DNA of 64,000 nt from Corallincola holothuriorum (GCF_003336225.1 NZ_QPID01000002.1:434001-498000), one strand, 5' to 3'. Positions 45,640 to 55,497 are shown, numbered from the stretch's first letter. Translations and numbers: made by a program. Notes: a model not told the origin generated them from the letters alone.

Positions 45640-45926
45640 AAATCTTTCCTAGAACATTAATTAACAGTGCCAAATTTGGCTTACCGCTTGTTTGCGAAGT
45701 TCACTAATTTGAACACAAGACGACTGGGTCAGGACAGAGTCTACAGACATAGCATCGTAACGTAACAAATAATGTAACCGCGCATCCGAGCGCAAAGTCG
45801 ATACTAAAGCAATCCCTGACCTTGTCAACAAATGGATGGGTAAAAAATGTGCAAATTGAGCTTGATGGATGTTCTTGCGCTAAATTAAGCTCTTTCAATC
45901 AGTTCTCTGTGGTCATTAAGGCATCA

Positions 45927-46835
45927 ATGAATGGGTCAGCATTGCGTTTAGGTATCGATCTAGGTGGTACTAAAACTGAAATTATCGCTTTGGATAGCAA
46001 TGGCGTTGAGTTGTATCGCCAGCGGATGATGACCGTTAAAGGCGACTATTACGCCACGTTGTCAGGGATCACGCAGCTAGTACTGGAGGCTGAATCTGTA
46101 TTGGGCCAGCAGGGAACCGTTGGTGTTGGTATCCCTGGTACGATTTCAGAGGTCACTGGCAGGGTAAAAAATGCCAATTCAACTTGTTTGATAGGTCAGC
46201 CCCTCAGGGAAGACCTGGCACAGCAACTCAGCCGTGAGATCCGTGTGGCCAACGACGCAGATTGCTTTGTTAGCTCTGAAGCTGGCGACGGTGCGGGTGC
46301 CGGTTATGACAGTGTGTTTGGCGTTATTTTGGGGACTGGGGTCGGTGCTGGTGTGTCTGTGCACGGGCGCCTACTGCCATCGCCTAACGGTGTGGCAGGT
46401 GAATGGGGGCACAATCCTATGCCTTGGATAGATGATGTCCAAAGGGCTGCAGTGGGTCGTTGTTATTGTGGTCAGCAGGGTTGTATCGAACAGTTCTTAA
46501 GTGGCCCAGCGTTGGCTGCTCGCTGTTTTCGTGAAACCGGCCGTCAGCTTTCCGCTAAAGAACTGGCTATCGCTTTGAACAGTGACCCAGCTGCGGACTC
46601 AGTATTTAAGCGTTACGTTTTGGATCTCTGTAAAGGGCTGGCTCATGTTATCAACCTGCTTGACCCACAGGTGATAGTTTTGGGCGGCGGAGTGTCGAAT
46701 ATTGATCGTTTATATGACCTGATACCTGACAGCCTAGGGGATTATGTTTTTGGTGGCGAGTGTTCAACGCCGATAGTTAAAAACCGGCATGGTGATTCCA
46801 GTGGCGTGCGCGGAGCTGCTTGGCTTTGGCCTTAA
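45927..46835 (+). CDS. mak: Fructokinase (ROK family)
   Basis: Phosphorylates fructose, possibly also mannose. 302 residues (E. coli Mak 302). 'RLGIDLGGTKTEIIALD' is the ATP phosphate loop, 'VGVGIPGTIS', 'VKNANSTCLIGQPL' and 'AGEWGHNPMPWI' carry the catalytic region, and 'CYCGQQGCIEQFLSGPAL' is the ROK zinc motif (Cys-x-Cys-x4-Cys). The end 'HGDSSGVRGAAWLWP' is almost identical to E. coli Mak. The ATG at 45927 is preferred; a longer open frame begins at 45822 but adds unrelated residues. Confidence 0.93.
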   Translation: MNGSALRLGIDLGGTKTEIIALDSNGVELYRQRMMTVKGDYYATLSGITQLVLEAESVLGQQGTVGVGIPGTISEVTGRVKNANSTCLIGQPLREDLAQQLSREIRVANDADCFVSSEAGDGAGAGYDSVFGVILGTGVGAGVSVHGRLLPSPNGVAGEWGHNPMPWIDDVQRAAVGRCYCGQQGCIEQFLSGPALAARCFRETGRQLSAKELAIALNSDPAADSVFKRYVLDLCKGLAHVINLLDPQVIVLGGGVSNIDRLYDLIPDSLGDYVFGGECSTPIVKNRHGDSSGVRGAAWLWP

Positions 46836-46863
46836 GCTGCAAGGTTGCTTTGAAAGGAACAAA

Positions 46864-46896
46864 GAGAAGCCCGATGTTGCCATCGGGCTTCTTTAT
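46864..46896. terminator. Bidirectional terminator between mak and gltS
   Basis: GAAGCCCGATG, TTGC loop, CATCGGGCTTC then TTTATT. It lies between convergent genes, and the minus-strand side has only a short T-rich end. Confidence 0.8.
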
Positions 46897-46910
46897 TGGT
46901 GGTGTCGAGG

Positions 46911-48110
46911 TTAGAACCCGACAAAAAAGTTAATAATGATGGCGTTAATAATGTCGATAAAGAAACCACACACCAGCGGAACCACAATAAACGCGCGGTG
47001 AGCAGCACCATGTTGTTGACTGACGGCGGTCATGTTGACGATTGCCGTGGCGGTTGAACCTAGCGTGATACCGCCGAAGCCTGAACAGATCACACTGGCT
47101 TCGTAATCTTTGCCCATTAGTCTGAACACTACCCAAATGGTGAAGAGTACTGATATCAGGATCTGTGCAGCCATGACGGTAGAAAGGAACAGCAGTGCGC
47201 CTTTCAGTTCCCATAGTTGCAGTGACATCAGAGCCATCGTCAGGAACATGCCCAGACAAATATCAGAGATCAGTGACAAACCTTGCTCCTGCCCTGGCCA
47301 GCGCAATTTAGGGAACATAGGGGAAAAGACGTTTCTGATGACGATACCGGCCACTAGGCAGCTCACGAACTTAGGCAGGCTGATGCCTATTTCGGTTAAT
47401 CCCATATCGAGGAAATGGCCAATAATCAGGGCGATGTTGAGCCATAGCCAGGCCCATAAAATGCCGTAGTAATCGACACTGGTATGGCTAGCATCGTGGG
47501 TCACACCAATATCCAGCGTGCCGTGATCACCGGTTTTTAGTTGGTTTCTTTTAATTAAATAGCCAGCGATTGGCCCACCAATACAGCAGGCGCTAATAAG
47601 GCCGATAGTATTCGCAGCGATACCAATTTCAGATGCGTTGGTGATACCCAATTCTTCAACAAAGGTGGGAGTCCAAGCGATGGCGGTACCGACCCCTCCG
47701 ATTAATGAGATAGAGCCGGCCATCAGACCCGATTTAGGATCCATGCCGAAAAGGTCAGCGATGCTGACCCCGACAATGTTTTGCAAAAAGATAAAAGTGG
47801 TCGCCAATACGGTGAGAATGACCAAAGGTTTGCCACCGGATATCAATGTTTTGATATCTGATTTTAAGCCGATACCGGCAAAGAAATAGAGTAACAGCCA
47901 GTCACGTACATCAAGCTTAAAGCTAATTTGCCAGTCGAAGATAAAGTAGAGTAATCCCACCCCCATAGCACAGAGGAAACCACCAATGACGGGCTCTGGA
48001 ATACTAAACTTTCGTAAGGTGGGTGATTTCATCAATGCCACTTTACCGATGAACAGTAAAATGATGGCAAGGGTAAAGGAGACAAAACCGTGGACGGTAA
48101 TTTCAGTCAT
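46911..48110 (-). CDS. gltS: Sodium/glutamate symporter
   Basis: Inner-membrane Na+/glutamate carrier, 399 residues (E. coli 401), about ten helices in two inverted halves. Each half has a glycine-rich loop: 'SISLIGGVGTAIAWTPTF' near 132 and 'SGFGGITLGSTATAIVNMTA' near 340, the family hallmark. It lies 70 bases downstream of the patatin-like gene on the same strand, so it could belong to that transcript or have its own promoter in the gap. Confidence 0.94.
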   Translation of the reverse strand: MTEITVHGFVSFTLAIILLFIGKVALMKSPTLRKFSIPEPVIGGFLCAMGVGLLYFIFDWQISFKLDVRDWLLLYFFAGIGLKSDIKTLISGGKPLVILTVLATTFIFLQNIVGVSIADLFGMDPKSGLMAGSISLIGGVGTAIAWTPTFVEELGITNASEIGIAANTIGLISACCIGGPIAGYLIKRNQLKTGDHGTLDIGVTHDASHTSVDYYGILWAWLWLNIALIIGHFLDMGLTEIGISLPKFVSCLVAGIVIRNVFSPMFPKLRWPGQEQGLSLISDICLGMFLTMALMSLQLWELKGALLFLSTVMAAQILISVLFTIWVVFRLMGKDYEASVICSGFGGITLGSTATAIVNMTAVSQQHGAAHRAFIVVPLVCGFFIDIINAIIINFFVGF

Positions 48111-48180
48111 CTAAAGCGTTCCTTGAGCCTGTAATACGGTATTTCGATAGTAACTAATTAAAAACGTTCCCTAAATCAAT

Positions 48181-49245
48181 TTAGTTCAGCGGCTCTAATG
48201 CCGCCAATAAGGCTGCAGGATTGGCGATGAGGTTGCCAAACTCGTCGCTGAGCCGTTCACTTTCTGCAATCGCCATTCGCCAAGCTTTCAGCCGCGTATG
48301 ATCATCCATAGTCGAGAAGTCTTTTCTATTTGGAATTTTTCTGTTGGGTAACTTGGCAATAAATTGTTCACTGGGTACCAACATAATGACATTGTCATAG
48401 TGCGCTGGATTAGGCTTTCGCCAACGTAACCCTTTGTCGAACCAACCTGGAATGGTTTTACTAGAAAAGTGTGGATACAGGACGATACCGTCGTGACAAA
48501 ACGGCAGGTCAAAGTGGTAATCGGTGATACCACCGTCGCGATAGTTGCCAGGCCGTGCACCGGCAATGTTTTTTATTCCTTCCATTATCATGGGTATTGA
48601 GCCGCTGGCCATCACAGCATCAATCAAGTTGCTTTGATTGAGTGCGACGGTTTGTGTCGGCAGATCCCTGACAGAGAGAAAGTCTGCCTTATCCTTGGGG
48701 TGATGAAATATGGTGCGTTCAAAAAAGCCACCTAGTAAGCGACGGTGAACTGCATTCGCACTGGCGGTCAGGCCCAGACCTATCATCTGCAATGCCTTTC
48801 GTTCGCTGCTATTAATATGTTTGGCTCGAGCAGCGATGACATTAAGACGCATGGTGGGGTGGTTCAGTATCTGTTCGATGCTGTTTTCAGTGAATACGTG
48901 GGCTAACAGTTGTTGGCTGATTTCTGTAATTTGCTGAGCAGAAGATCCTTCGGGATAGCGCAGTTGTGTATAGCCGTCGAGAAAGCGCTGGGTGACAGCA
49001 GGCGCATTGTCCTGTGCTAAGCAACTGAATCTGAATGCCCCAGCACTTGACCCCAATAGCTGCAGTGGTGTTTTTCTTGACTTGAAGTAGTCGCCCCCCA
49101 GATAGCGATCTAATGGGGCGAGAACAAACCATTTCGGCCCACCACTGGCGCCCACTAAGACTTTTATATCGTCCGGAGAAAGGCCTTTCTGTTGAATATG
49201 CTCGCGTGCTGTTTTTCCAGCTAATACGCGTAAAGCAGAAGTCAT
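48181..49245 (-). CDS. Patatin-like phospholipase family protein
   Basis: A 354-residue protein with the patatin active-site plan: oxyanion-hole-type 'GASGGPKW' at 32-39, nucleophile S67 in 'GSSAG' (65-69), and Asp237 in 'YRDGGITDYHF'. These are the two catalytic residues of patatin acyl hydrolases. Lipid substrate unknown. Its ATG overlaps the stop of the upstream O-antigen-ligase gene by four bases (ATGA), so the two are translated together. No signal peptide is seen. Confidence 0.75.
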   Translation of the reverse strand: MTSALRVLAGKTAREHIQQKGLSPDDIKVLVGASGGPKWFVLAPLDRYLGGDYFKSRKTPLQLLGSSAGAFRFSCLAQDNAPAVTQRFLDGYTQLRYPEGSSAQQITEISQQLLAHVFTENSIEQILNHPTMRLNVIAARAKHINSSERKALQMIGLGLTASANAVHRRLLGGFFERTIFHHPKDKADFLSVRDLPTQTVALNQSNLIDAVMASGSIPMIMEGIKNIAGARPGNYRDGGITDYHFDLPFCHDGIVLYPHFSSKTIPGWFDKGLRWRKPNPAHYDNVIMLVPSEQFIAKLPNRKIPNRKDFSTMDDHTRLKAWRMAIAESERLSDEFGNLIANPAALLAALEPLN

Positions 49246-50477
49246 GGGTTCAACCTTTGGAATCTTTTTGTTTGATCAATAATTAAGCTTAACCATGCGA
49301 TCATGCTACAAAAGAATGTGTGGGTGATCAGGTTGCCTGTCATGGTATCGGTTAGACCATAGACAATGAAGCCAGCAAAGAGTAATCGTACTGCCAATTT
49401 AAGTCTTTGATTATCTTTGCTTTTCTGAGCGTTGCCGATCAGCATTCGATAACTGCCGATATACATAATGAGGAAGGCAGATAGGCCGACAATACCTTGT
49501 TCCGTTAACACGTGAAGTATTTCATTATGCGCGTGACTGATCCAAGTGAATTTTCTATGTGTCTTGCCCGATACGGCAAGAGTGTGAAGCTTAGATTTAA
49601 ACCCTTGATAGCCTGTTCCCGTGATTGGTGAACTAGGGATCATTTCGTAAATTGATAACTCCCATACGGTAAAGCGCGCCGCAACAGAACTATTGTAATC
49701 GCTGCCATTGAAGTAGTTGCTGGCTTGTTCTATGCCTGTATTCACTCGCTGCTGGACTTGCGGTATGAAGTACAACATAGGGATTAAGATCAGCATGGTG
49801 CCCATTGCGACAGCCATCTGTTTGCGGTTATCGCGCAGTCGATAGTGTAATAACAGAAACCCCATGACTGGGAGAGCGAGCCAGCAGCCTCTGCTGCCTG
49901 ATGTGATTATCGCAATCCCTCCAAATAATGTGGCCAATGCCATCAGTCTGTGGCATGTCTGAGCCGTCACGTTCCAGTAGCTTCGTGTTACCCAGCTCAA
50001 GCAAATCAGTATTAAGGTGATGTCTGCGAAAAGGATTGGATGTGTGCCTCCAAAGGCTCTTTCCTGTCCGAAATAGACTTTTTGTACGAGAGCAACGATA
50101 CCTGCCAGACAGGTTGCGATAGGTAGGGCGATGGTAGCTCTGGAAGCGTGTTTGGGGGCACTAAAAAGTAATAGCAAGGCTAATAGCGGTGCCAGATAAC
50201 TTAAGCTTCGGAGGTTTTTTCCAATGTCTAAAACGTGTTGGAAGGTGCCGCTAAATAGTGCGTTAACAATCACCCATACTGGCCAAGGCAATAGGATAAG
50301 AAGCCAGCGGAGATCCATAGGAGATTCGTGTTTTTTATCCAAGATAGAAGCGCAACTCATGACGGCCAATATTGTTGCTAAGAAAAACAGAAAAGTACCA
50401 TCTCGGTTGGGAATGACAATGGCGAATGGAAGAATAAAAAGGCTAACAAAGGCGAGTTGAGGGCGTCTTAGTACCAT
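49242..50477 (-). CDS. O-antigen ligase-like membrane protein (second of a pair)
   Basis: A 411-residue protein with about ten to twelve membrane helices and the Wzy_C/WaaL-type periplasmic loop. Marks: 'ITSGSRGCWLALP' near 188, then in the loop 'ARFTVWELSIYEMIP', 'GTGYQGFKSKL' and 'FTWISHAHNEILHVLTEQGI', with the His-x-His-Asn and Arg/Glu positions of the ligase family. Such proteins join a polymer to lipid A core or to protein. It is about one third to one half identical by eye to the upstream paralogue. Confidence 0.82.
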   Translation of the reverse strand: MVLRRPQLAFVSLFILPFAIVIPNRDGTFLFFLATILAVMSCASILDKKHESPMDLRWLLILLPWPVWVIVNALFSGTFQHVLDIGKNLRSLSYLAPLLALLLLFSAPKHASRATIALPIATCLAGIVALVQKVYFGQERAFGGTHPILFADITLILICLSWVTRSYWNVTAQTCHRLMALATLFGGIAIITSGSRGCWLALPVMGFLLLHYRLRDNRKQMAVAMGTMLILIPMLYFIPQVQQRVNTGIEQASNYFNGSDYNSSVAARFTVWELSIYEMIPSSPITGTGYQGFKSKLHTLAVSGKTHRKFTWISHAHNEILHVLTEQGIVGLSAFLIMYIGSYRMLIGNAQKSKDNQRLKLAVRLLFAGFIVYGLTDTMTGNLITHTFFCSMIAWLSLIIDQTKRFQRLNP

Positions 50478-50560
50478 GCGAATTCCTATTTCTGAAGGCG
50501 ATATTCATATCTCAAACCATCATACGATGGAATATACAGCGGGGAGAAGCCGCTAAACGC

Positions 50561-51802
50561 TTACTTAGTTGAGGCTAAAATAGGGCGTTTCAGGTTGTTA
50601 GAGCATAGAGATAGCCAGCACATCATCCCGCAGAAGAAAGTGGCAGTGATCAGGTTTCCCATCATGACATCTGTCATTCCGAAGATAAGCATGCCTGCAT
50701 ATAAACAGCGGGCAGCCAATAGCAGTGGTTGCCTCTGGTCATGATTTTTTAGGCTATGGCTCATGATGAAATAACTGCCGCCATAAAGAGTGAGTAAGGC
50801 AAAGACGCCGACTAATCCTTGTTCTACTAGGACATACAGCCATTCATTATGGGGGTGACTGATCCAAGTGAAGGACGGATCGATAGCCCTGTTTTCTGCC
50901 AAGGTGTTCAACGCGGTTTTAAATTGGTGGATGCCGACACCAAACCAGGGGTTCTGAGGAAATAATTCGAAGACCGAGATCCGCCATATTTCAAGTCGAG
51001 CGCCGACAGACGAATGAATATGCGCTTCATGAAAATAACGAGATACCTCAACAATGGCTAGGTCAACACGGAGTTTGACCATCGGGAATAAATACGTCAG
51101 CGGTAAACTAACGATTAGGCCTGCCATGCTGCGCCAGTAGAGTTTGGGACGGGCTGATAGTTGCCCATGAATCAAGAGTCCGCCAAGCACAGGGATTGCC
51201 AACCAACTGCCTCGAGAACCAGACATGATGATAGCGCAAATGCCTAACAGAGTTGATGACCAAAATAGAATACGGGCAGCGCGTTCGGATATTGCCCAGA
51301 GAGAACGTGTCGCTAACGCGACAGCGACTAAGACGACACAGATATCTGAAAATAAAATGGCGTTCGTAAAGCCCTCGGCTCGGTGGACCGAAAGAACTAA
51401 ACGTTGGAATAGAGCCATGAGGCCGGATGCGATTGCTGCGAATGGAAATGCTAAATATGCCCTGCGCCAGGGCAGTGTGATATTGGCCAACGCGAGCAGA
51501 GTTAACAAACCCGCGATAGGTGCCAAGTAAGTCCCTGCTCGCAGAGACTGATGAAGTGGATCAATACGGGTAGGCTCACTCACAAGAAAAATGTTTAAGC
51601 CGAGAGCGGTGGCATAAGCCACCAAAATTCCTGCAACTACTTTTTGCTGTCGAAGAGGGGGCAATGGCGCGCCTTGTTGCAGCCAGGCTGCACCGCTCAT
51701 CAAAATCAAAAGGAGCGTCAGGCTGGTGCCATTGCGATCAGGGATGAGAGCGATAAATGGTACCAGCAGCAGGCCGCAGTAGCTCAAGCGAAAGATATTC
51801 AA
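50561..51802 (-). CDS. O-antigen ligase-like membrane protein (first of a pair)
   Basis: A 413-residue paralogue of the next gene, with 'IMSGSRGSWLAIPVLG' near 193 and the loop 'SVGARLEIWRISVFELFPQN', 'FGVGIHQFKTAL', 'FTWISHPHNEWLYVLVEQG'. The intergenic gap to the second copy is 83 bases. No LPS biosynthesis gene is in the window, so the donor and acceptor are open (LPS O-chain, or a protein as in PglL-type oligosaccharyltransferases). Confidence 0.82.
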   Translation of the reverse strand: MNIFRLSYCGLLLVPFIALIPDRNGTSLTLLLILMSGAAWLQQGAPLPPLRQQKVVAGILVAYATALGLNIFLVSEPTRIDPLHQSLRAGTYLAPIAGLLTLLALANITLPWRRAYLAFPFAAIASGLMALFQRLVLSVHRAEGFTNAILFSDICVVLVAVALATRSLWAISERAARILFWSSTLLGICAIIMSGSRGSWLAIPVLGGLLIHGQLSARPKLYWRSMAGLIVSLPLTYLFPMVKLRVDLAIVEVSRYFHEAHIHSSVGARLEIWRISVFELFPQNPWFGVGIHQFKTALNTLAENRAIDPSFTWISHPHNEWLYVLVEQGLVGVFALLTLYGGSYFIMSHSLKNHDQRQPLLLAARCLYAGMLIFGMTDVMMGNLITATFFCGMMCWLSLCSNNLKRPILASTK

Positions 51803-52034
51803 TGGCTAACCTTATGAATTTACTCGCGCGCATTGTAAGCATAACGGCTACTTTTTATATTGGATATGTAATAAATCGTGACGTAGTTGTTATTAATGGT
51901 GGTTAAAAATTATCCTTTCTGTTTAATTTAGATCATTCTATTGACGTTTTTGGCTGGCTAGCAATGGCGCGGCTCTGTAGAATCCGCGCCCGCATAGCTT
52001 AGCTATAAACCAATATCTTTTTTAAGGGCCCCCT

Positions 52035-52796
52035 ATGAACTACAAAGCCGCTTTGTGTGGTGCAGCTTTGGTGTTTGCCGCACCAGCCAGCGCTGAAGAT
52101 TTTTTCTTCTGGTCTGATACCAGTTTGACACTGCTTCACGGAACAAACTTCGAAGTTGATTCTGAAGATCAGACAACCGTGACATTCGAGCATGTGAATG
52201 GCCACAAGTATGGTGATTTTTTCATGTTCTTTGACTACATCACCTATCACGATAGCCCGCTAAATGATGGCCAGTATGGTGAAATTTCCCCACGTTTCAG
52301 TGCCGGCAAGATTTTTGATAAAGATCTTTCGTTTGGCATTGTTCAAGATGTGCTCGCTACATTTACTTACGAATTTGGTAAGGGCAATGTAGAAAGTGTG
52401 CTTTATGGTCCTGCGGTTGATCTGGCGCTGCCAGGTTTCGATTTTTTCCAACTGAACCTCTACAAGCGTGACCCTAACAACAATGACAGCGAAGGCTGGC
52501 AGTTAACGCCAGTATGGAAGGCGACATTCGAAGTAGGTCAATCAGAGTTAGTTGTTGATGGCTATATCGATTGGGTATTCAAATCAGATAACAGCAACTA
52601 CGAAGAAAACCTGCATATCAACCCGCAGATCAAGTATGACCTAGGCATGAGCCTTTGGGGTGCGGAAAGCAAAGGTCAGCTTTATGTCGGTATTGAATAC
52701 GACTACTGGAGCAACAAATACGGCATCAGCGATGATGTACCATTTGATGTCGACCAGGAAGATGCTGTCTCGGCTATCGTGAAATATCACTTTTAA
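52035..52796 (+). CDS. OmpK/Tsx-family outer-membrane channel
   Basis: A 253-residue outer-membrane protein: signal peptide MNYKAALCGAALVFAAPASA, then the nucleoside-channel family pattern with 'DFFFWSDTSLTLLHG', 'TFEHVNGHKYGDFFMFFDYI' and a C-terminal 'AVSAIVKYHF' ending in Phe, as needed for outer-membrane insertion. The family includes E. coli Tsx and Vibrio OmpK. Probably a nucleoside channel. Single-gene unit with its own terminator. TTAAGGGCCCCC lies just upstream; the ribosome site is weak. Confidence 0.88.
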   Translation: MNYKAALCGAALVFAAPASAEDFFFWSDTSLTLLHGTNFEVDSEDQTTVTFEHVNGHKYGDFFMFFDYITYHDSPLNDGQYGEISPRFSAGKIFDKDLSFGIVQDVLATFTYEFGKGNVESVLYGPAVDLALPGFDFFQLNLYKRDPNNNDSEGWQLTPVWKATFEVGQSELVVDGYIDWVFKSDNSNYEENLHINPQIKYDLGMSLWGAESKGQLYVGIEYDYWSNKYGISDDVPFDVDQEDAVSAIVKYHF

Positions 52797-52817
52797 ATAA
52801 GCTGATTATTTCAAGTA

Positions 52818-52843
52818 TAAAAGGCGCCTTTCGGCGCCTTTTA
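52818..52843 (+). terminator. Terminator of the OmpK-family gene
   Basis: ATAAAAGGCGCC, TTTC loop, GGCGCCTTTTAT, 22 bases after the stop; the stem is perfect but the T-run has only four T. Confidence 0.85.
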
Positions 52844-52913
52844 TGTACAGGATGTACGGTTTAAAACAGCGTCCTGCGTTTTAGATGTTTCCTCCATCCA
52901 TGGCGAACGTCCA

Positions 52914-52978
52914 CCCAAAACGCTGCGCGGGGTGAGCTTTGCTGCGAATGCATGGCACCCACAGCACTACGCGGGGTG
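52914..52978. repeat. Two imperfect 21-bp direct repeats
   Basis: CCCAAAACGCTGCGCGGGGTG (52914-52934) and CCCACAGCACTACGCGGGGTG (52958-52978), each preceded at a distance by ATGGC; 17 of 21 positions agree. They lie in a 278-base gene-free gap. They resemble degenerate copies of a short interspersed intergenic repeat, but only two copies are in this window. Confidence 0.4.
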
Positions 52979-53074
52979 TACTAACGTATAGAAGCTGGGA
53001 TGTTTAGGAGATATGAGCTATCTCACCCACTATTAAACCTCTGCCCTTGTTCTGTGTAACGTCGCAACAACCCA

Positions 53075-54136
53075 TTACTTACCAAACCATAGCTGCGTTA
53101 ATTCATTTTTGTAGCCGGAGATATCTAGTTGCTGTTGCTGACACCAAATATCGTTGTAATAGGTATTGAGGTAGCGTTCACCACTGTCACAAATCAACGT
53201 CACAATAGAGCCGGTTTCATTCCGTGCTTTCATCTCGGATGCGAGTCGTAAGCTGCCGTATAGATTGGTTCCGGTAGAACCGCCGCATTTTCGGCCAAGC
53301 TCCTGCTCTAACAGTCTTATCGCAGCGATGCTGGCGGCATCTGGTACCTGGATCATACGGTCGATGACATCAGGCATAAAAGAGGGCTCTACGGTTGGGC
53401 GACCAATCCCCTCTATACGTGAGCCTTTACCTGTATTAATGCCGCAATCACCACTGTTAAAAAAGGGATAAAAGGCTGAAAAGTCAGGATCAACGACACA
53501 AAGCTTCGTGTCGGTTTTATGGTATCGCGCATGACGTCCCAATGTGGCTGAGGTACCGCCGGTTCCGGCACTCATCACTAACCAGCGCGGTATCGGGTGA
53601 GGTTCGTCGGCCATCTGGGCAAAGATGCTTTCGGCGATATTGTTATTTCCCCGCCAGTCGGTTGCACGTTCGGCGTAGGTAAATTGGTCGATGAAATGGC
53701 CATCGGTTTCCTGCGCCAAACGTCTCGCTTCCGCTGATATATCCCCGGCGTTCTCTACTAAGTGACAGCGACCCCCATAGAAGCTGATTTTGTCGATCTT
53801 TTCTTGTGAGGTGCATGCTGGCATGACAGCGATAAAGGGTAAATTAAGCATGCGGGCAAAATAGGCTTCTGAGACGGCGGTGCTGCCACTGGACGCTTCA
53901 ATTACCGGGCGTTCGGCTTTGATCCAGCCGTTGCAAATGCCATAGAGGAACAGTGACCTGGCTAGCCGATGTTTCAGACTACCAGTTGGATGGGTCGATT
54001 CATCCTTCAAGTAGAGGTCTATCTCTGGGCAGCTAGGAATATTGAGTTTGATTAAATGGGTATCGGCGCTGCGATTGAAATCCGCTTCAATCAGGGCGAT
54101 CGCTTGCTTTTCCCAGAGACGGTTTGAGTTGCGCAT
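53075..54136 (-). CDS. PLP-dependent cysteine synthase-like enzyme
   Basis: A 353-residue fold-type II PLP enzyme. The PLP Lys lies in '[14 protein letters not shown]' near 52, the substrate loop in '[18 protein letters not shown]' near 80, and the phosphate-binding glycine loop in '[15 protein letters not shown]' near 187. It is related to CysK/CBS, but 'TGSLKHR' in place of the usual PTGSxKDR points to the divergent branch that includes Cds1-type cysteine desulfhydrases. Reaction, synthase or desulfhydrase, not settled. No cysE or Met pathway gene is near. Divergent from prfB. Confidence 0.8.
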   Translation of the reverse strand: MRNSNRLWEKQAIALIEADFNRSADTHLIKLNIPSCPEIDLYLKDESTHPTGSLKHRLARSLFLYGICNGWIKAERPVIEASSGSTAVSEAYFARMLNLPFIAVMPACTSQEKIDKISFYGGRCHLVENAGDISAEARRLAQETDGHFIDQFTYAERATDWRGNNNIAESIFAQMADEPHPIPRWLVMSAGTGGTSATLGRHARYHKTDTKLCVVDPDFSAFYPFFNSGDCGINTGKGSRIEGIGRPTVEPSFMPDVIDRMIQVPDAASIAAIRLLEQELGRKCGGSTGTNLYGSLRLASEMKARNETGSIVTLICDSGERYLNTYYNDIWCQQQQLDISGYKNELTQLWFGK

Positions 54137-54364
54137 ATGGACTTCATCGGTCTGTTATCTGAACACTGAGTTAGCCTAAAAGCTTGTGGCTATGGATACC
54201 ATGATCTCTATTTATCTTTGTTGTCAGTATATGTAACAAGTTGTGAAGTGCTGTCGCGGTGGTTTTTGCTTGTCAAATAACCGCATGTCGCTGGTAAATA
54301 TCTGTATCTTCGGTTGCGGTTCCGGTAGAATCCGGCGGTTAAATTTCCATGGTATACCAGTTAT

Positions 54365-55462
54365 ATGTTCGAGATTAATCCGGTACAGAACAAAATCAAT
54401 GATTTCCGCGAGCGCAATGAGTCGCTGGTGGGTTATCTGGATTACGACGTGAAGAAAGAGCGTCTGGAAGAAGTGTCCAGAGAGCTCGAACAACCGGATG
54501 TCTGGAATGAGCCGGATCGGGCGCAGGCATTGGGTAAGGAACGTGCAGATCTTGAAGCCGTTGTTGATACCATTGTCCAGATGCGGCAAGGATTGGAAGA
54601 TGTTGAAGGCTTATTAGAGCTTGCCGTTGAAGCGGAAGATGAAGATACCTTCAATGAGGCGGTGGCTGAGCTCGATGATCTGGAAGCCAAGCTGAACAAG
54701 CTGGAGTTTCGCCGTATGTTCTCCGGAGAGCAGGACGGTATGGACGCGTATATCGATCTGCAGGCGGGCTCTGGCGGCACAGAGGCGCAAGATTGGTGCA
54801 ACATGCTGTTGCGAATGTATCTGCGCTGGGCGGAAGATAAAGGTTTTAAAACTGAGATAATTGAACTGTCAGAAGGTGAAGTCGCTGGGCTGAAAAGTGC
54901 TACCGTGCGAGTTCAAGGTGAGTATGCTTATGGTTGGCTCCGCACGGAAACTGGCGTACACCGGTTAGTGCGCAAAAGCCCTTTTGATTCCGGCGGCCGT
55001 CGACATACCTCGTTTGCCTCGGCGTTTATCTATCCTGAGATTGATGACTCGATTGAGATTGAGATTAATCCGTCCGACCTTCGAGTAGATACCTATCGTG
55101 CTTCTGGAGCGGGTGGTCAGCACGTTAACCGGACCGATTCCGCGGTACGCCTAACGCACTTACCAACTAATACTGTTGTGCAATGTCAGAACGATCGCTC
55201 GCAGCACAAAAATAAAGCGCAGGCGATGAAGCAGTTGAAAGCAAAACTGTTTGAGTTAGAGATGCAGAAGCAGAATGCCGAAAAGCAGGCGCAAGAAGAG
55301 ACGAAAAGCGATATCGGCTGGGGTAGTCAAATCCGTTCTTATGTGTTGGATGACTCCCGGATTAAAGATCTACGTACCGGGGTGGAGAACCGAAATACCC
55401 AAGCGGTACTGGATGGCAATTTAGACCGATTTATTGAAGCAAGTTTAAAATCTGGCCTGTAA
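54365..55462 (+). CDS. prfB: Peptide chain release factor 2, without programmed frameshift
   Basis: Release factor for UGA and UAA stop codons, 365 residues. The GGQ motif lies in '[21 protein letters not shown]' (in two parts: [21 protein letters not shown]) near 248, and the SPF anticodon loop in '[13 protein letters not shown]' near 202. In E. coli codon 26 is an in-frame UGA and a +1 shift is needed. Here codons 25-27 are CTG GAT TAC (54437-54445), so the frame reads straight through into the conserved DYD. This is read directly from the sequence. lysS starts 35 bases downstream. Confidence 0.97.
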   Translation: MFEINPVQNKINDFRERNESLVGYLDYDVKKERLEEVSRELEQPDVWNEPDRAQALGKERADLEAVVDTIVQMRQGLEDVEGLLELAVEAEDEDTFNEAVAELDDLEAKLNKLEFRRMFSGEQDGMDAYIDLQAGSGGTEAQDWCNMLLRMYLRWAEDKGFKTEIIELSEGEVAGLKSATVRVQGEYAYGWLRTETGVHRLVRKSPFDSGGRRHTSFASAFIYPEIDDSIEIEINPSDLRVDTYRASGAGGQHVNRTDSAVRLTHLPTNTVVQCQNDRSQHKNKAQAMKQLKAKLFELEMQKQNAEKQAQEETKSDIGWGSQIRSYVLDDSRIKDLRTGVENRNTQAVLDGNLDRFIEASLKSGL

Positions 55463-55497
55463 TGGCTGGCATCAAAATTTATCCTAAAGGTTGAGAA

